Of a stretch of DNA of 64,000 nt, positions 53,496-61,732 are shown piece by piece. Source of the DNA: Pseudogracilibacillus sp037071985 (GTDB lineage: Bacteria > Bacillota > Bacilli > Bacillales > Amphibacillaceae). Position numbers and translations under genes: made by a program. Under the pieces are notes generated by a model, which saw only the letters and a list, made by a program, of their open reading frames with translations, did no database searches and was not told the origin of the DNA. Location: positions 291,080 to 355,079 of the forward strand of contig NZ_JAXHDF010000005.1 of assembly GCF_037071985.1 (NCBI RefSeq), in the 5' to 3' direction. Each line of letters begins with the position of its first letter. Within the stretch, counting starts at the first letter, position 1.

Positions 53496-54326
53496 TTATT
53501 TATCTTTTTTAGATGAATTGTTTTTATGATTTGGCTTGTTCCGAGCTAAAATAAATATAGGTTCTAGTTTCTTCTCTTCATAAATAAAAGGAAGTGAAGT
53601 AACAGGAATTCGACCTTCCGCAAAAAATTTCATCGTCATTTGTGCTAAAATATCATAGCCAATATCATTTTTTATATCAGATATAATCAAAACATCTTGA
53701 TGAGGGACAGCAACAGCCATATCACCTTGAATTTTCTGTTTCATCTCGTCTAAAAATGCTTCATTTAAAATCCGACTAGCATCATATCCATCTTGCGTTG
53801 CAATAAAATAAAATTCATTGTCTTGGACTTGATCCGCTTTATACTCCGTTTTTAAAGAGCGTAAATTAAATAGTGCATTTTCATGAATCCGTTTTTCTGA
53901 CCAACCTTCCTTTTGAATAATTTCTTCATCAATTAGTCGATAGGATTTACCTAAGTCCAACGCATAAAAAATTCTCGTTTCAGCTGTATGCTCTTTCGTA
54001 ATTAATTTTTTTCCATCTTTTGTAGTAGTCGGAAAAGATGTGGCACGAATAACTGGAAAAATATTCTTCTCCATTCCAGCTAAGTGGTGCTCTTTGTTCA
54101 TGATCGTAAGCGCTTCGTTTAAATGGTCTACTAACTCATCTATTGCCTCATCACCACGTTCATTATATTTTGCAATGACACTTGGAAGCTTTACGTTAAT
54201 GCCTTTATTAGATTCTTTCCATTCGATGCGAAATTGATCTTTATCACGATTAAAAGAAGTCCGATATTCTGGACGTTGTAATCTTTTTTCAAGTATTTGT
54301 TTTAACTTAATGCTGGTCATTTTCAT
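53496..54326 (-). CDS. ytpQ: YtpQ-like DUF1444 protein
   Basis: 276 residues. The DUF1444 pattern has LKQILEKRLQRPEYRTSFNRDKDQFRIEW near 6, TIMNKEHHLAGMEKNIFPVIRATSFP near 74, HTAETRIFYALDLGKSYRLI near 109 and DMAVAVPHQDVLIISDI. Soluble, function unknown, and conserved in Bacilli. GGAGG lies nine bases before the ATG. In B. subtilis ytpR and ytpP flank it; both are missing here. It lies 75 bases upstream of sftA on the same strand. Confidence 0.9.
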   Translation of the reverse strand: MKMTSIKLKQILEKRLQRPEYRTSFNRDKDQFRIEWKESNKGINVKLPSVIAKYNERGDEAIDELVDHLNEALTIMNKEHHLAGMEKNIFPVIRATSFPTTTKDGKKLITKEHTAETRIFYALDLGKSYRLIDEEIIQKEGWSEKRIHENALFNLRSLKTEYKADQVQDNEFYFIATQDGYDASRILNEAFLDEMKQKIQGDMAVAVPHQDVLIISDIKNDIGYDILAQMTMKFFAEGRIPVTSLPFIYEEKKLEPIFILARNKPNHKNNSSKKDK

Positions 54327-54522
54327 CTGAAGATTCCTCCATAGTAGTAAATTCCATCCTACAATTCTTCACTCTCTACTATCATACTATGTATTTTCCA
54401 CTTTCACAAAACAATGTCCTCTATGTAAATCGTAATCATTCTATTTTACTTTTAATTCCATAAATAGGTACTATTTCATTTTTAATTTTAAACAAGTATA
54501 ATAAATATTGGAGGGATGTATA

Positions 54523-54963
54523 ATGAATTTAACAGTATATTTAGCGGGAGAAATTCATACGGATTGGCGGAATCAATTAAAAGAACAAGCTGAAGAAAAA
54601 AAATTGCCTTTAACCTTTGTCGGCCCACAGACAAACCATGATCGTTCCGACAATATTGGGGAAGATATCATAGGGGAACAGCCAAACAATTTATATAAGG
54701 ATTCAGCAGCTTCGGATGTTAATAATTTCCGTACACAAGTACTATTGCAGAAGGCGGATGTCGTAATTGCCCTTTTTGGAGAGCAATACAGACAATGGAA
54801 TACAGCGATGGATGCAAGTGCTGCCATTACATTAAATAAGCCTACGATCATTATCAGACCTGAATCATTAATCCATCCACTAAAAGAGTTATCTAATAGA
54901 GCGAACGTTACAGTGGAAACAGTTGATCAAGCATTGGATGTCTTAAGCTATATTTTCGAATAA
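54523..54963 (+). CDS. ytoQ: YtoQ family protein
   Basis: 146 residues from ATG 54523 with GGAGG eight bases upstream. It follows B. subtilis YtoQ: VYLAGEIHTDWRNQLKEQA, FVGPQTNHDRSDNIGEDI, DVNNFRTQVLLQKADVVIALFGE, QWNTAMDAS and IIRPESLIHPLKELSNRANVT. The fold is of the nucleoside 2-deoxyribosyltransferase/TIR-like type, but the true reaction is unknown. Confidence 0.9.
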   Translation: MNLTVYLAGEIHTDWRNQLKEQAEEKKLPLTFVGPQTNHDRSDNIGEDIIGEQPNNLYKDSAASDVNNFRTQVLLQKADVVIALFGEQYRQWNTAMDASAAITLNKPTIIIRPESLIHPLKELSNRANVTVETVDQALDVLSYIFE

Positions 54964-54995
54964 AAGATAACAATATTAAAGCCCTTTTAAAAAAG

Positions 54996-55033
54996 AAGCC
55001 AGACAATAATCTTTCGATACATTGTCTGGCTTT
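54996..55033. terminator. Bidirectional terminator after ytoQ
   Basis: AAGCCAGACAAT/ATTGTCTGGCTT perfect stem with a 14-base loop. Confidence 0.85.
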
Positions 55034-55051
55034 CATTCAATCTCATGGGAT

Positions 55052-55735
55052 TTAACCTCTCGCCTCATCCATATAACGATTATATAATTCATTACTCTTT
55101 TCTATGCATTGCAAATATAACTCTCTTATAGTTTCATTAGAGCTTAATCTTAAATACGCCTCACAAGCCAAAATAGAAATTAACGGTTCCATTTTTTTAT
55201 AACTAACTTCCTTGGTCAAAATTGTTAAATAGTTTTGTAAAGTATTGATATATGCACCGTCATCTATTCGATAAATACATTTTTCCCGTAATTCTTCATA
55301 AAAACGGAGAAGGTTCCTTGCGAAAAACCTTCCATGATCTTCCTGATTTAAAGAACCATAATAATGACCGAAAGGAGTTTTCCAAGCTTTTCCTTCGAGA
55401 CTAGATCTCGTTACATTACATCTATACCATTCTGTTATATCTTCATATTGATCATATCCCAATGCTAAATATTCGTGTGAAAATATGGTAAACTTATTCG
55501 TTGCAATAAAGTTAAATATCTTTTCATTTTTATCAATATCTTCTAAGTTTGTAATAGAACACCAACAACTGTAATTACTATCAACTTGCCCAATAATACA
55601 TACTTTCTTTGCTCGGCTTATATTGATACTTATATTAATTACTTTGTTGTCTAAATCATAATTAGGTATTACCTGGTTTTTACTGTTGATTAAATTGTAT
55701 TGTGACGTTTCGAATTCATCATTCGGTTGGCTCAT
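55052..55735 (-). CDS. Uncharacterised soluble protein
   Basis: 227 residues from ATG 55735 (GAAGGATGG upstream; the 60-base longer frame has no such site). It is mixed alpha/beta. Tyrosine- and cysteine-bearing strands (AKKVCIIGQVDSNYSCWCSI) are followed by YDQYEDITEWYRCNVTRSSL and a helical C-terminal half with EPLISILACEAYLRLSSNE. No membrane segment or known motif. It is inserted between ytoQ and the DUF84/ytoP pair, where B. subtilis has no such gene, and its more AT-rich codon use suggests an acquired gene. Confidence 0.55.
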   Translation of the reverse strand: MSQPNDEFETSQYNLINSKNQVIPNYDLDNKVINISINISRAKKVCIIGQVDSNYSCWCSITNLEDIDKNEKIFNFIATNKFTIFSHEYLALGYDQYEDITEWYRCNVTRSSLEGKAWKTPFGHYYGSLNQEDHGRFFARNLLRFYEELREKCIYRIDDGAYINTLQNYLTILTKEVSYKKMEPLISILACEAYLRLSSNETIRELYLQCIEKSNELYNRYMDEARG

Positions 55736-55837
55736 CCATCCTTCACCCCTTATTTTGTTTAAATATAAACTATAATAAGCTTTGTAGCGATACACGTGGT
55801 TAATTTCCAGGTGAAGTTGGAAAACTAACCCGACAAA

Positions 55838-56347
55838 CTAATCCGCTTTTTCCCAATATTCCATTTGCCCACGTAACAGAGAAACAACATGAGCAAACAT
55901 ATCTTTACGTAAGATTTTACCATTTGTAAATATCCCAATCGCACCTTCATGATGCCGGATATTCTTCTTTGTTGTATAGTCGTCCATTATTTCACTTAAT
56001 TCGAAGCCCAATTCAATCTTGTTAATAAATTCAGCAGGAAGCTTGATTTTTGCACCGCTTGCAGTAAATACTTGCCCTTCTTCTGAAACTAATGCCCCCC
56101 AATTACAGAGATACAAATCATTGTGAAGATACATTACCCCACCTTCAAGACCAATTCCAATACTATTAGGATGAAGTTCTTTAGCCTTTCTGGCACGATT
56201 AATTGCTCCTAATTCTGTCTCTTCATCTCCAATAGGTTGTGCAGAGACGTCTGATGGTACTGATTCTGCAATGACTTCTGCCTCTGAAAACACGTCTTTT
56301 ACTGCTTTGACCTTAGTTTCATTTAAAGAACCAATCACTATTTTCAT
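55838..56347 (-). CDS. DUF84/YjjX-type non-canonical purine NTP phosphatase
   Basis: 169 residues. The family start is IVIGSLNETKVKAVKDVF, with SVPSDVSAQPIGDEETELGAINRA near 35, GIGLEGGV near 64 and IRHHEGAIGIFTNG near 130. It hydrolyses inosine/xanthosine triphosphates in the YjjX family and so cleans the nucleotide pool. It lies 22 bases downstream of ytoP on the same strand, likely one operon. Confidence 0.85.
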   Translation of the reverse strand: MKIVIGSLNETKVKAVKDVFSEAEVIAESVPSDVSAQPIGDEETELGAINRARKAKELHPNSIGIGLEGGVMYLHNDLYLCNWGALVSEEGQVFTASGAKIKLPAEFINKIELGFELSEIMDDYTTKKNIRHHEGAIGIFTNGKILRKDMFAHVVSLLRGQMEYWEKAD

Positions 56348-56369
56348 AAAAACCCTTCATTTCTTCATA

Positions 56370-57434
56370 TTATTTCTTACGAATTTGATCGACAGTTGCT
56401 TGGTCTGTTGTTGACACTAATTTAATTAGGAGCTCCTTTGCTGCTGCGTAATCTTCTATATGGATGATGGATGAAGAAGTATGAATATAACGAGAGCAAA
56501 TTCCTATAACTGCTGATGGAACCCCATCATTTGCCATATGTACACGTCCAGCATCCGTTCCTCCTTGAGAAACAAAATATTGATATGGAATATCATTCGA
56601 TTCGGCTGTATCGAGGACAAACTCCCTCATACCGCGATGAGTTATCATAGTTCGATCAAAAATACGTAATAAAGCTCCTTTTCCAAGTTGTCCAAATTCT
56701 TTTTCGTCACCAGACATATCATTTGCCGGAGAAGCATCTAGTGCGTAAAAAATATCTGGCTTTATCATATTAGCTGAAGCTTGTGCACCACGTAAACCTA
56801 CCTCCTCTTGAACTGTTGCACCTGAATAGATTTGGTTTGGAAGCTTTTCATGTTGAAGTTCTTTTAAAAGTTCAATTGCTAGCCCGCAACCATAACGATT
56901 ATCCCATGCTTTTGCTAAAATTTTCTTTTCATTTGCCAGCGGAGTAAACGGACAAATTGGCAGAATAGAATCTCCTGGTGCAACACCAATCTGAAGCGCG
57001 TCTTCTCGATTATCAGCACCTATATCTATTAACATATTCTTTATTTCCATTGGTTTCTTTCGTTGTTCTGGGGTTAAGTTATGGGGAGGAATAGATCCAA
57101 TAACTCCTGTTACAATCCCCGTTTTCGTCATAATTTGAACTCGTTGTGCAAGCAGCACCTGATTCCACCATCCACCTAATGGTTGAAAGCGTATCATTCC
57201 ATTTTGTGTAATTTGTGTAACCATAAAGCCTACTTCATCCATATGACCAGCAACCATAACACGTGGCCCTTCTCCATGCTTTACCCCGAAAATGCTACCA
57301 AGATTATCATAAATAATCTCGTCTGCATACTTTTCTAGCTCGCTTTTCATATAATCACGAACTCTTCTTTCATCACCTGGTACACCTTGTAATTCAGTTA
57401 ATGTTTTAAACATATCAATGGTTTCTTTATTCAA
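56370..57434 (-). CDS. ytoP: M42-family aminopeptidase (YtoP)
   Basis: 354 residues from a TTG. The metal-binding residues are seen in VAGHMDEVGFM (His67-Asp69 region), AKAWDNRYGCG, TVQEEVGLRGAQ (catalytic and metal glutamates), YALDASPANDMSG and RYIHTSSSIIHIEDY. M42 glutamyl/leucyl aminopeptidases form tetrahedral cytoplasmic dodecamers that trim peptides. The TTG has only a weak GAGTGATG upstream, so the start is less sure than the frame. Confidence 0.92.
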   Translation of the reverse strand: MNKETIDMFKTLTELQGVPGDERRVRDYMKSELEKYADEIIYDNLGSIFGVKHGEGPRVMVAGHMDEVGFMVTQITQNGMIRFQPLGGWWNQVLLAQRVQIMTKTGIVTGVIGSIPPHNLTPEQRKKPMEIKNMLIDIGADNREDALQIGVAPGDSILPICPFTPLANEKKILAKAWDNRYGCGLAIELLKELQHEKLPNQIYSGATVQEEVGLRGAQASANMIKPDIFYALDASPANDMSGDEKEFGQLGKGALLRIFDRTMITHRGMREFVLDTAESNDIPYQYFVSQGGTDAGRVHMANDGVPSAVIGICSRYIHTSSSIIHIEDYAAAKELLIKLVSTTDQATVDQIRKK

Positions 57435-57574
57435 TGAGTCATCACTCTACCTTTCATTTTCCCCTACCTAATTTTTTTAAGACAAAATTCTTTTTCTATT
57501 TAAAATAAATGATGATCATGTATACTAGTAACAAGATCTTAATTTAAATTTTTTACATATGGGGTGAATTATTA

Positions 57575-57889
57575 ATGAGTCGAAAAAACATTGTACTTGC
57601 CGCTGGATTGGGTTTTTTAATCGGTTACTTAGTGAAAGATCAAGTAGACGCATGTAAAAAACTTTCGCCGGACAAAGCACTTCAATATGCAAAAGAAACG
57701 TTTCAGAAAAACGGTCCTATCACTGGTTCATGGATCTATATGAAGCCTGAAAAAATTAAGAAAAACGGACTCACCTATGATACGTATCGAGGTGGTGTGA
57801 GCAGAAACATAGACGGAAATAATCAACAATTCGATTTTTACATTGATATTGAAACTGGAGCAATTATCGATGTAGAACCAGCTTCTTAA
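57575..57889 (+). CDS. ytzB: YtzB-like PepSY-domain protein
   Basis: 104 residues. A membrane or signal segment lies near 4-20 (NIVLAAGLGFLIGYLVKDQ), followed by a PepSY-like domain (LSPDKALQYAKETFQKNG, SWIYMKPEKI, FDFYIDIETGAIIDVEPAS). Conserved beside ytoP in Bacilli; probably membrane-associated and possibly a peptidase inhibitor. GGGGTGAA lies upstream. Confidence 0.85.
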   Translation: MSRKNIVLAAGLGFLIGYLVKDQVDACKKLSPDKALQYAKETFQKNGPITGSWIYMKPEKIKKNGLTYDTYRGGVSRNIDGNNQQFDFYIDIETGAIIDVEPAS

Positions 57890-57910
57890 AGCCATCCAAT
57901 GGGTGGCTTT
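57888..57910. terminator. Bidirectional terminator between ytzB and ytnP
   Basis: AAAGCCATCC-AAT-GGGTGGCTTT. Confidence 0.8.
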
Positions 57911-58764
57911 TATTCATATTCATAACGCTTTCTTTTCACTTCATCAATAACTTTTCCCTCTTTGTTATATTTTAAAGCTCTATAGTAAGCATCATGATAA
58001 AACGTATACCAAGCATTGCGTGAATACCCGTAATCCATCCACTTCTCTTTTTGATGTACAGATGTCACTGGATAATCATCATATGCCATTGCCCATAGTT
58101 TATTTTGATGACCGTGTGTAGCCATAATATCAGCCATATGGATAAAACAATCCTCTCCATCTTCATAAATAAGAATACTGTGACCATCACTATGTCCACC
58201 TGTATGAATCATTTTTAATTCATCGGTAATATTAATTTTTTCTTCAAATGTTTCCACTTGTTCCTGTATTGGTTCCCAATTCATTTTCCAATATGTATTT
58301 ATAGACCTTATATTCGGATTTTTCATTTCTTCCCATTCAATTTTTGAAGTGATGATAGGAGTATTTGGAAAGGTAGAAATGTACTTTTCACCATCTGTCT
58401 TTGTTAGTCCACATGCATGATCGAAATGCATATGTGTCATTATGATAGCATCGATGTCATTCAAACTTAATCCTAAGTCAATTAAAGACTTTTCTAAGGA
58501 CGATTCTTCTAACACACCAAAATTTCTCATCTGTTTTTCCGTTAATTTCCCGTTCCCCATTCCAGTATCTATCAAATAATTTTTATTATCGATTTGGAGT
58601 AAAATAGGATCAGTTCGTAACTCAATCTGATTTTTATCATTTACAGGATATTTTCTGCTCCATAATGGCTTTGGAACTACTCCAAACATTGCTCCTCCAT
58701 CTAAGAAGTTCACTCCGCCATTTAACCATGTAAGTGTTGCTTTACCTACTTTAAGTTGTTCCAC
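57910..58764 (-). CDS. ytnP: YtnP-like quorum-quenching lactonase (MBL fold)
   Basis: 284 residues of the metallo-beta-lactamase fold. HMHFDH at 111-116 is the metal site. Further ligands lie in IHTGGHSDGHS near 189 and MADIMATHGHQ near 215. B. subtilis YtnP hydrolyses N-acyl homoserine lactones and disrupts Streptomyces signalling. GGAGGAAAATATA precedes the ATG. Monocistronic, convergent with ytzB. Confidence 0.92.
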   Translation of the reverse strand: MEQLKVGKATLTWLNGGVNFLDGGAMFGVVPKPLWSRKYPVNDKNQIELRTDPILLQIDNKNYLIDTGMGNGKLTEKQMRNFGVLEESSLEKSLIDLGLSLNDIDAIIMTHMHFDHACGLTKTDGEKYISTFPNTPIITSKIEWEEMKNPNIRSINTYWKMNWEPIQEQVETFEEKINITDELKMIHTGGHSDGHSILIYEDGEDCFIHMADIMATHGHQNKLWAMAYDDYPVTSVHQKEKWMDYGYSRNAWYTFYHDAYYRALKYNKEGKVIDEVKRKRYEYE

Positions 58765-58853
58765 TATATTTTCCTCCCTTAAAATTACCGTAATTAGGAA
58801 TTTGGTATATTATATCAAAGTTAGGACATAATATCATAGAGGTGATTTTAAAA

Positions 58854-59144
58854 ATGTATTTAACTGTGCAAAATCAGTTAACGCTATTACATGACCTGCT
58901 CGATGAACAAGTAACCTTTAAATCGGTATCAATGAACGAATATAGGCAAATAAAAAAACTTGTTCAAACAATCATTTCAAATGAGGAAATGGATAGTCAT
59001 TTACTAACCGTACTTCCCGAAATTTATTATTACGGATTAAAAGGGGAAGCAGCACAATCATACTCCGATCACATCGAAGAAAATATATCGAATATACAAA
59101 AATGGTTAGATGCGATCAACCGAACAAAGTCTATTATAAGCTAG
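58854..59144 (+). CDS. ytzH: YtzH-like protein
   Basis: 96 residues from ATG 58854 with AGAGGTGAT seven bases upstream. It shows LTVQNQLTLLHDLLDEQ, YRQIKKLVQTIISN and PEIYYYGLKGEAAQSYSDHI, as in B. subtilis YtzH (about 92 residues). Helical and soluble; function unknown. Its usual neighbours ytmP and trmB are not in the window. Confidence 0.82.
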   Translation: MYLTVQNQLTLLHDLLDEQVTFKSVSMNEYRQIKKLVQTIISNEEMDSHLLTVLPEIYYYGLKGEAAQSYSDHIEENISNIQKWLDAINRTKSIIS

Positions 59145-59159
59145 GTTCATATATATTGT

Positions 59160-60068
59160 TTATGCGCCTTTTACCTTTATTGGAAAAGGCTTTTTTGCAA
59201 TTTTGCAATTCAAGGCAGTTCCAACTTCTCCATCCACTTGATATGGAAGTGGGCAATTAGAAATTACTTCTATTCGCTTCGCTTTTAATATGGTTACCTC
59301 TTTAAAGTCAATATGCTTACCCTTAAATACCGTAATAAAAAGTGCTAAAACTTTCCATTTCGAGATAGAATCTATCACCATAATTGAAAATTCTTCTTCA
59401 TTATTATCGGCGGTTGGATTTATTTTCATGCCACCCCCGAAATAAGGTTGATTGTTTATCGTCATTAAGAAACATCTAGTAAACGTTTGAATTTCTTTTT
59501 CTGTTTTAATAGTAATTACTGAGGGTTTATAAGTGAATAATGCACTAACTAATGCAATGCTATACACCACAGTACCGAGCTTCAATTTATTAAACATTCT
59601 TTTAAAAGGAGAATGATTTGCTCGTTTTGTAACTTCCGCATCAAATCCAAACCCGATACAATTTATAAACTCCCGAGCCATTGAATTGGATAAGGTATAT
59701 GTACCCAACCAATAGTTTTTAGTCGTATGATTATGTAAAATGTTATTTAATATAACTGTAGGTTTGTTTGGTAACAAACTACCTCTTGTAAAATCATTCC
59801 CTGATCCACCTGGTATGAAACTAATTGGAATTTGAGGATTGTTTAGCCCGTTTATCACTTCATGCATCGTCCCATCCCCACCGATCACGATAAGAGAATT
59901 AATACATCCGGAATTAAGGTTAGCGGCGATTTCTTCCGCATGACCAGGATAGTCTGTATAATAACAAATTGGCTGTAATTTTTTATATTCAGCCAATTTC
60001 ATTAATCGTAAATGGATTTTTTTTGCGTTTCCATTTCCCGCTCTGGGATTCACTATTATAATATTCAT
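59160..60068 (-). CDS. ytlR: Diacylglycerol kinase-family lipid kinase, YtlR-like
   Basis: 302 residues. NPRAGNG near 7, the nucleotide motif VIGGDGTMHEVINGL near 61 and FIPGGSGNDFTRG near 80 define the DagK/sphingosine-kinase catalytic domain. The C-terminal beta sandwich has a FGGGMKINPTADNNEEEFSI segment. It phosphorylates a membrane lipid alcohol; B. subtilis YtlR is not proven to use diacylglycerol. Its start overlaps the upstream YtlQ-like gene by four bases. Confidence 0.88.
   Translation of the reverse strand: MNIIIVNPRAGNGNAKKIHLRLMKLAEYKKLQPICYYTDYPGHAEEIAANLNSGCINSLIVIGGDGTMHEVINGLNNPQIPISFIPGGSGNDFTRGSLLPNKPTVILNNILHNHTTKNYWLGTYTLSNSMAREFINCIGFGFDAEVTKRANHSPFKRMFNKLKLGTVVYSIALVSALFTYKPSVITIKTEKEIQTFTRCFLMTINNQPYFGGGMKINPTADNNEEEFSIMVIDSISKWKVLALFITVFKGKHIDFKEVTILKAKRIEVISNCPLPYQVDGEVGTALNCKIAKKPFPIKVKGA
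59166..59196 (+). terminator. ytzH terminator, overlapping the 3' end of ytlR
   Basis: GCCTTTT...AAAAGGCTTTTTT. The stem lies within the last codons of the opposing gene. Confidence 0.7.
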
Positions 60069-61003
60069 TCTTGCTTTTCCTCATATGTAGAAGGAGTAAT
60101 ATAATCATCGTCATCCATCTCCCATTCAGGTCTTCGAACAGAAGTAGATTGACAATGACGTAAAAGTGCTTCTATTACTTTCAATTGCATATTTTTTAAA
60201 GGGGAAGTCAAATTCCTCTTTTCTTCTAACCACATCGGAAATTCGTCTTTCCCGATGATAGATGTATTATACGGTTCATTTGTATAAAGGATGGATGACG
60301 TTTCAGAAATTACTGTTTTATAAATGGGAAAACTTATCTCATAACGATTTAAGATTCCTTTTAGTATCTGCTCTGATCGTTTTAACGCTATGAGTGGACT
60401 TAAAATCTTTGCTTTTTTTGCACCCGATTCAATCGACCATGTTCGATCTGTCCCTACATAAACAGTTGACTCAGACGTTGTCTGTACTAAAGAAATCAAA
60501 TCAATCCCAATCGGACTAATTAAAATAATTTCTCCCTCAACCGGCGCTTTTTTTATATTAAAAATTGGATAATACATCAATAAATATATGTCCGGTAGAC
60601 GTTGTAATAAATTTCTTAGTGTAGTATCACTATTATATTTTTGATCCGTATAAGACACTTGCGAAATTGTAGAAGAGGCCCATTTTAATTGAAATGGGTA
60701 TAATTCGTTTAAAAAGTGTTGGGTCAGTTGTTTCTTTGATCTCGGCAAGTTTCGCTCAAATTTTTCCTCAACATTCTCATTTTCCTTCGCTTTGAAAGGG
60801 TTCCATTTAAAAAAGCTATTATTTGTTGTTTCCGTGTGTAAATTTTGGGTTTCTTGTTCCGCTTCTCTTTCATTTTCAATTTCCCATAAATCATTTATAC
60901 GTTGCCAATTTTCTTGTTTAAGACGAATATATTGGGTTGGATAATGAAAAGGGTTTGTCTCATATCGAGATACATAATCAAGCAATTTAATTAATTGAGC
61001 CAT
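60065..61003 (-). CDS. ytlQ: YtlQ-like uncharacterised protein
   Basis: 312 residues without membrane segments. Seen are QLIKLLDYVSRYETNPFHYPTQYIRLKQENW at the start, the charged NPFKAKENENVEEKFERNL near 70 and the core EGEIILISPIGIDLISLV and VYVGTDRTWSIES, possibly nuclease- or NERD-like although no catalytic motif is clear. Identification rests on length and the ytlQ-ytlR pairing known from B. subtilis. It is translationally coupled to the lipid kinase. Confidence 0.75.
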   Translation of the reverse strand: MAQLIKLLDYVSRYETNPFHYPTQYIRLKQENWQRINDLWEIENEREAEQETQNLHTETTNNSFFKWNPFKAKENENVEEKFERNLPRSKKQLTQHFLNELYPFQLKWASSTISQVSYTDQKYNSDTTLRNLLQRLPDIYLLMYYPIFNIKKAPVEGEIILISPIGIDLISLVQTTSESTVYVGTDRTWSIESGAKKAKILSPLIALKRSEQILKGILNRYEISFPIYKTVISETSSILYTNEPYNTSIIGKDEFPMWLEEKRNLTSPLKNMQLKVIEALLRHCQSTSVRRPEWEMDDDDYITPSTYEEKQE

Positions 61004-61015
61004 ATGTACACCTCC

Positions 61016-61732
61016 CTACTTTTTTAATGATTGTAAGTAAGTTATTTCTGATTCATTTAATAATCTAATTTCTCCTATTGATAAATTCTTATCTAAGCTT
61101 AAATTACCCATACTCGTTCTCTTTAAATAGAGAACTTGCATATCAATCGCCTGAAACATCCTTTTAACTTGATGAAATTTGCCCTCGGAAATGGACAGCT
61201 TAATTTCTGAAATAGTATCACTTTTTAAAATGTCTAAAAAAGCTTCTTTCGTTTGATAGCCGTCATCGAGAATAACGCCTTTTTCAAATTTTTTAATATG
61301 TTTTTCCTCTACGATACCTTTTATTTTTGCAAAATATGTTTTAAATATTTTTTTATTCGGGGAAGTTAAAACATGGTTTAACTGTCCATCATTTGTTAAT
61401 AATAATAGTCCTTCCGTATCTTTATCTAATCTGCCTACTGGTGCCAAGTTATAATGTTTATATTTTTCAGGTATCAAGTCTAGTACTGTTTTATCATAGC
61501 GATCAACCGTTGCTGATAAATAATTAGGCGGTTTATTCAGCATAATATAAATATACTTTTGATAATCAACTCTTTGATTATTAACTTCAATTAGCTGGCG
61601 TTCAGGATCAATATGAATATTACTTTTGGTTATAACTTTATTATCGACGGAAACCTCTCGATTCTTTATTAATTCTTTTACTTGTTTTCTTGTTCCATAC
61701 CCTGCATGAGATAACAATTTATCTAGACGCAC
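61016..61732 (-). CDS. ytzG: Ribosomal small-subunit pseudouridine synthase, RsuA/YtzG type
   Basis: 238 residues. An N-terminal S4 domain covers 1-55 (RLDKLLSHAGYGTRKQVKELI). The catalytic domain shows IYIMLNKPPNYLSA and the active aspartate in PVGRLDKDTEGLLLLTNDG near 102, then LSISEGKFHQVKRMFQAI. It converts a uridine in 16S rRNA to pseudouridine. The start overlaps the end of murJ by 14 bases, and ytlQ follows after 12 bases, so all are probably one operon. Confidence 0.93.
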   Translation of the reverse strand: MRLDKLLSHAGYGTRKQVKELIKNREVSVDNKVITKSNIHIDPERQLIEVNNQRVDYQKYIYIMLNKPPNYLSATVDRYDKTVLDLIPEKYKHYNLAPVGRLDKDTEGLLLLTNDGQLNHVLTSPNKKIFKTYFAKIKGIVEEKHIKKFEKGVILDDGYQTKEAFLDILKSDTISEIKLSISEGKFHQVKRMFQAIDMQVLYLKRTSMGNLSLDKNLSIGEIRLLNESEITYLQSLKK

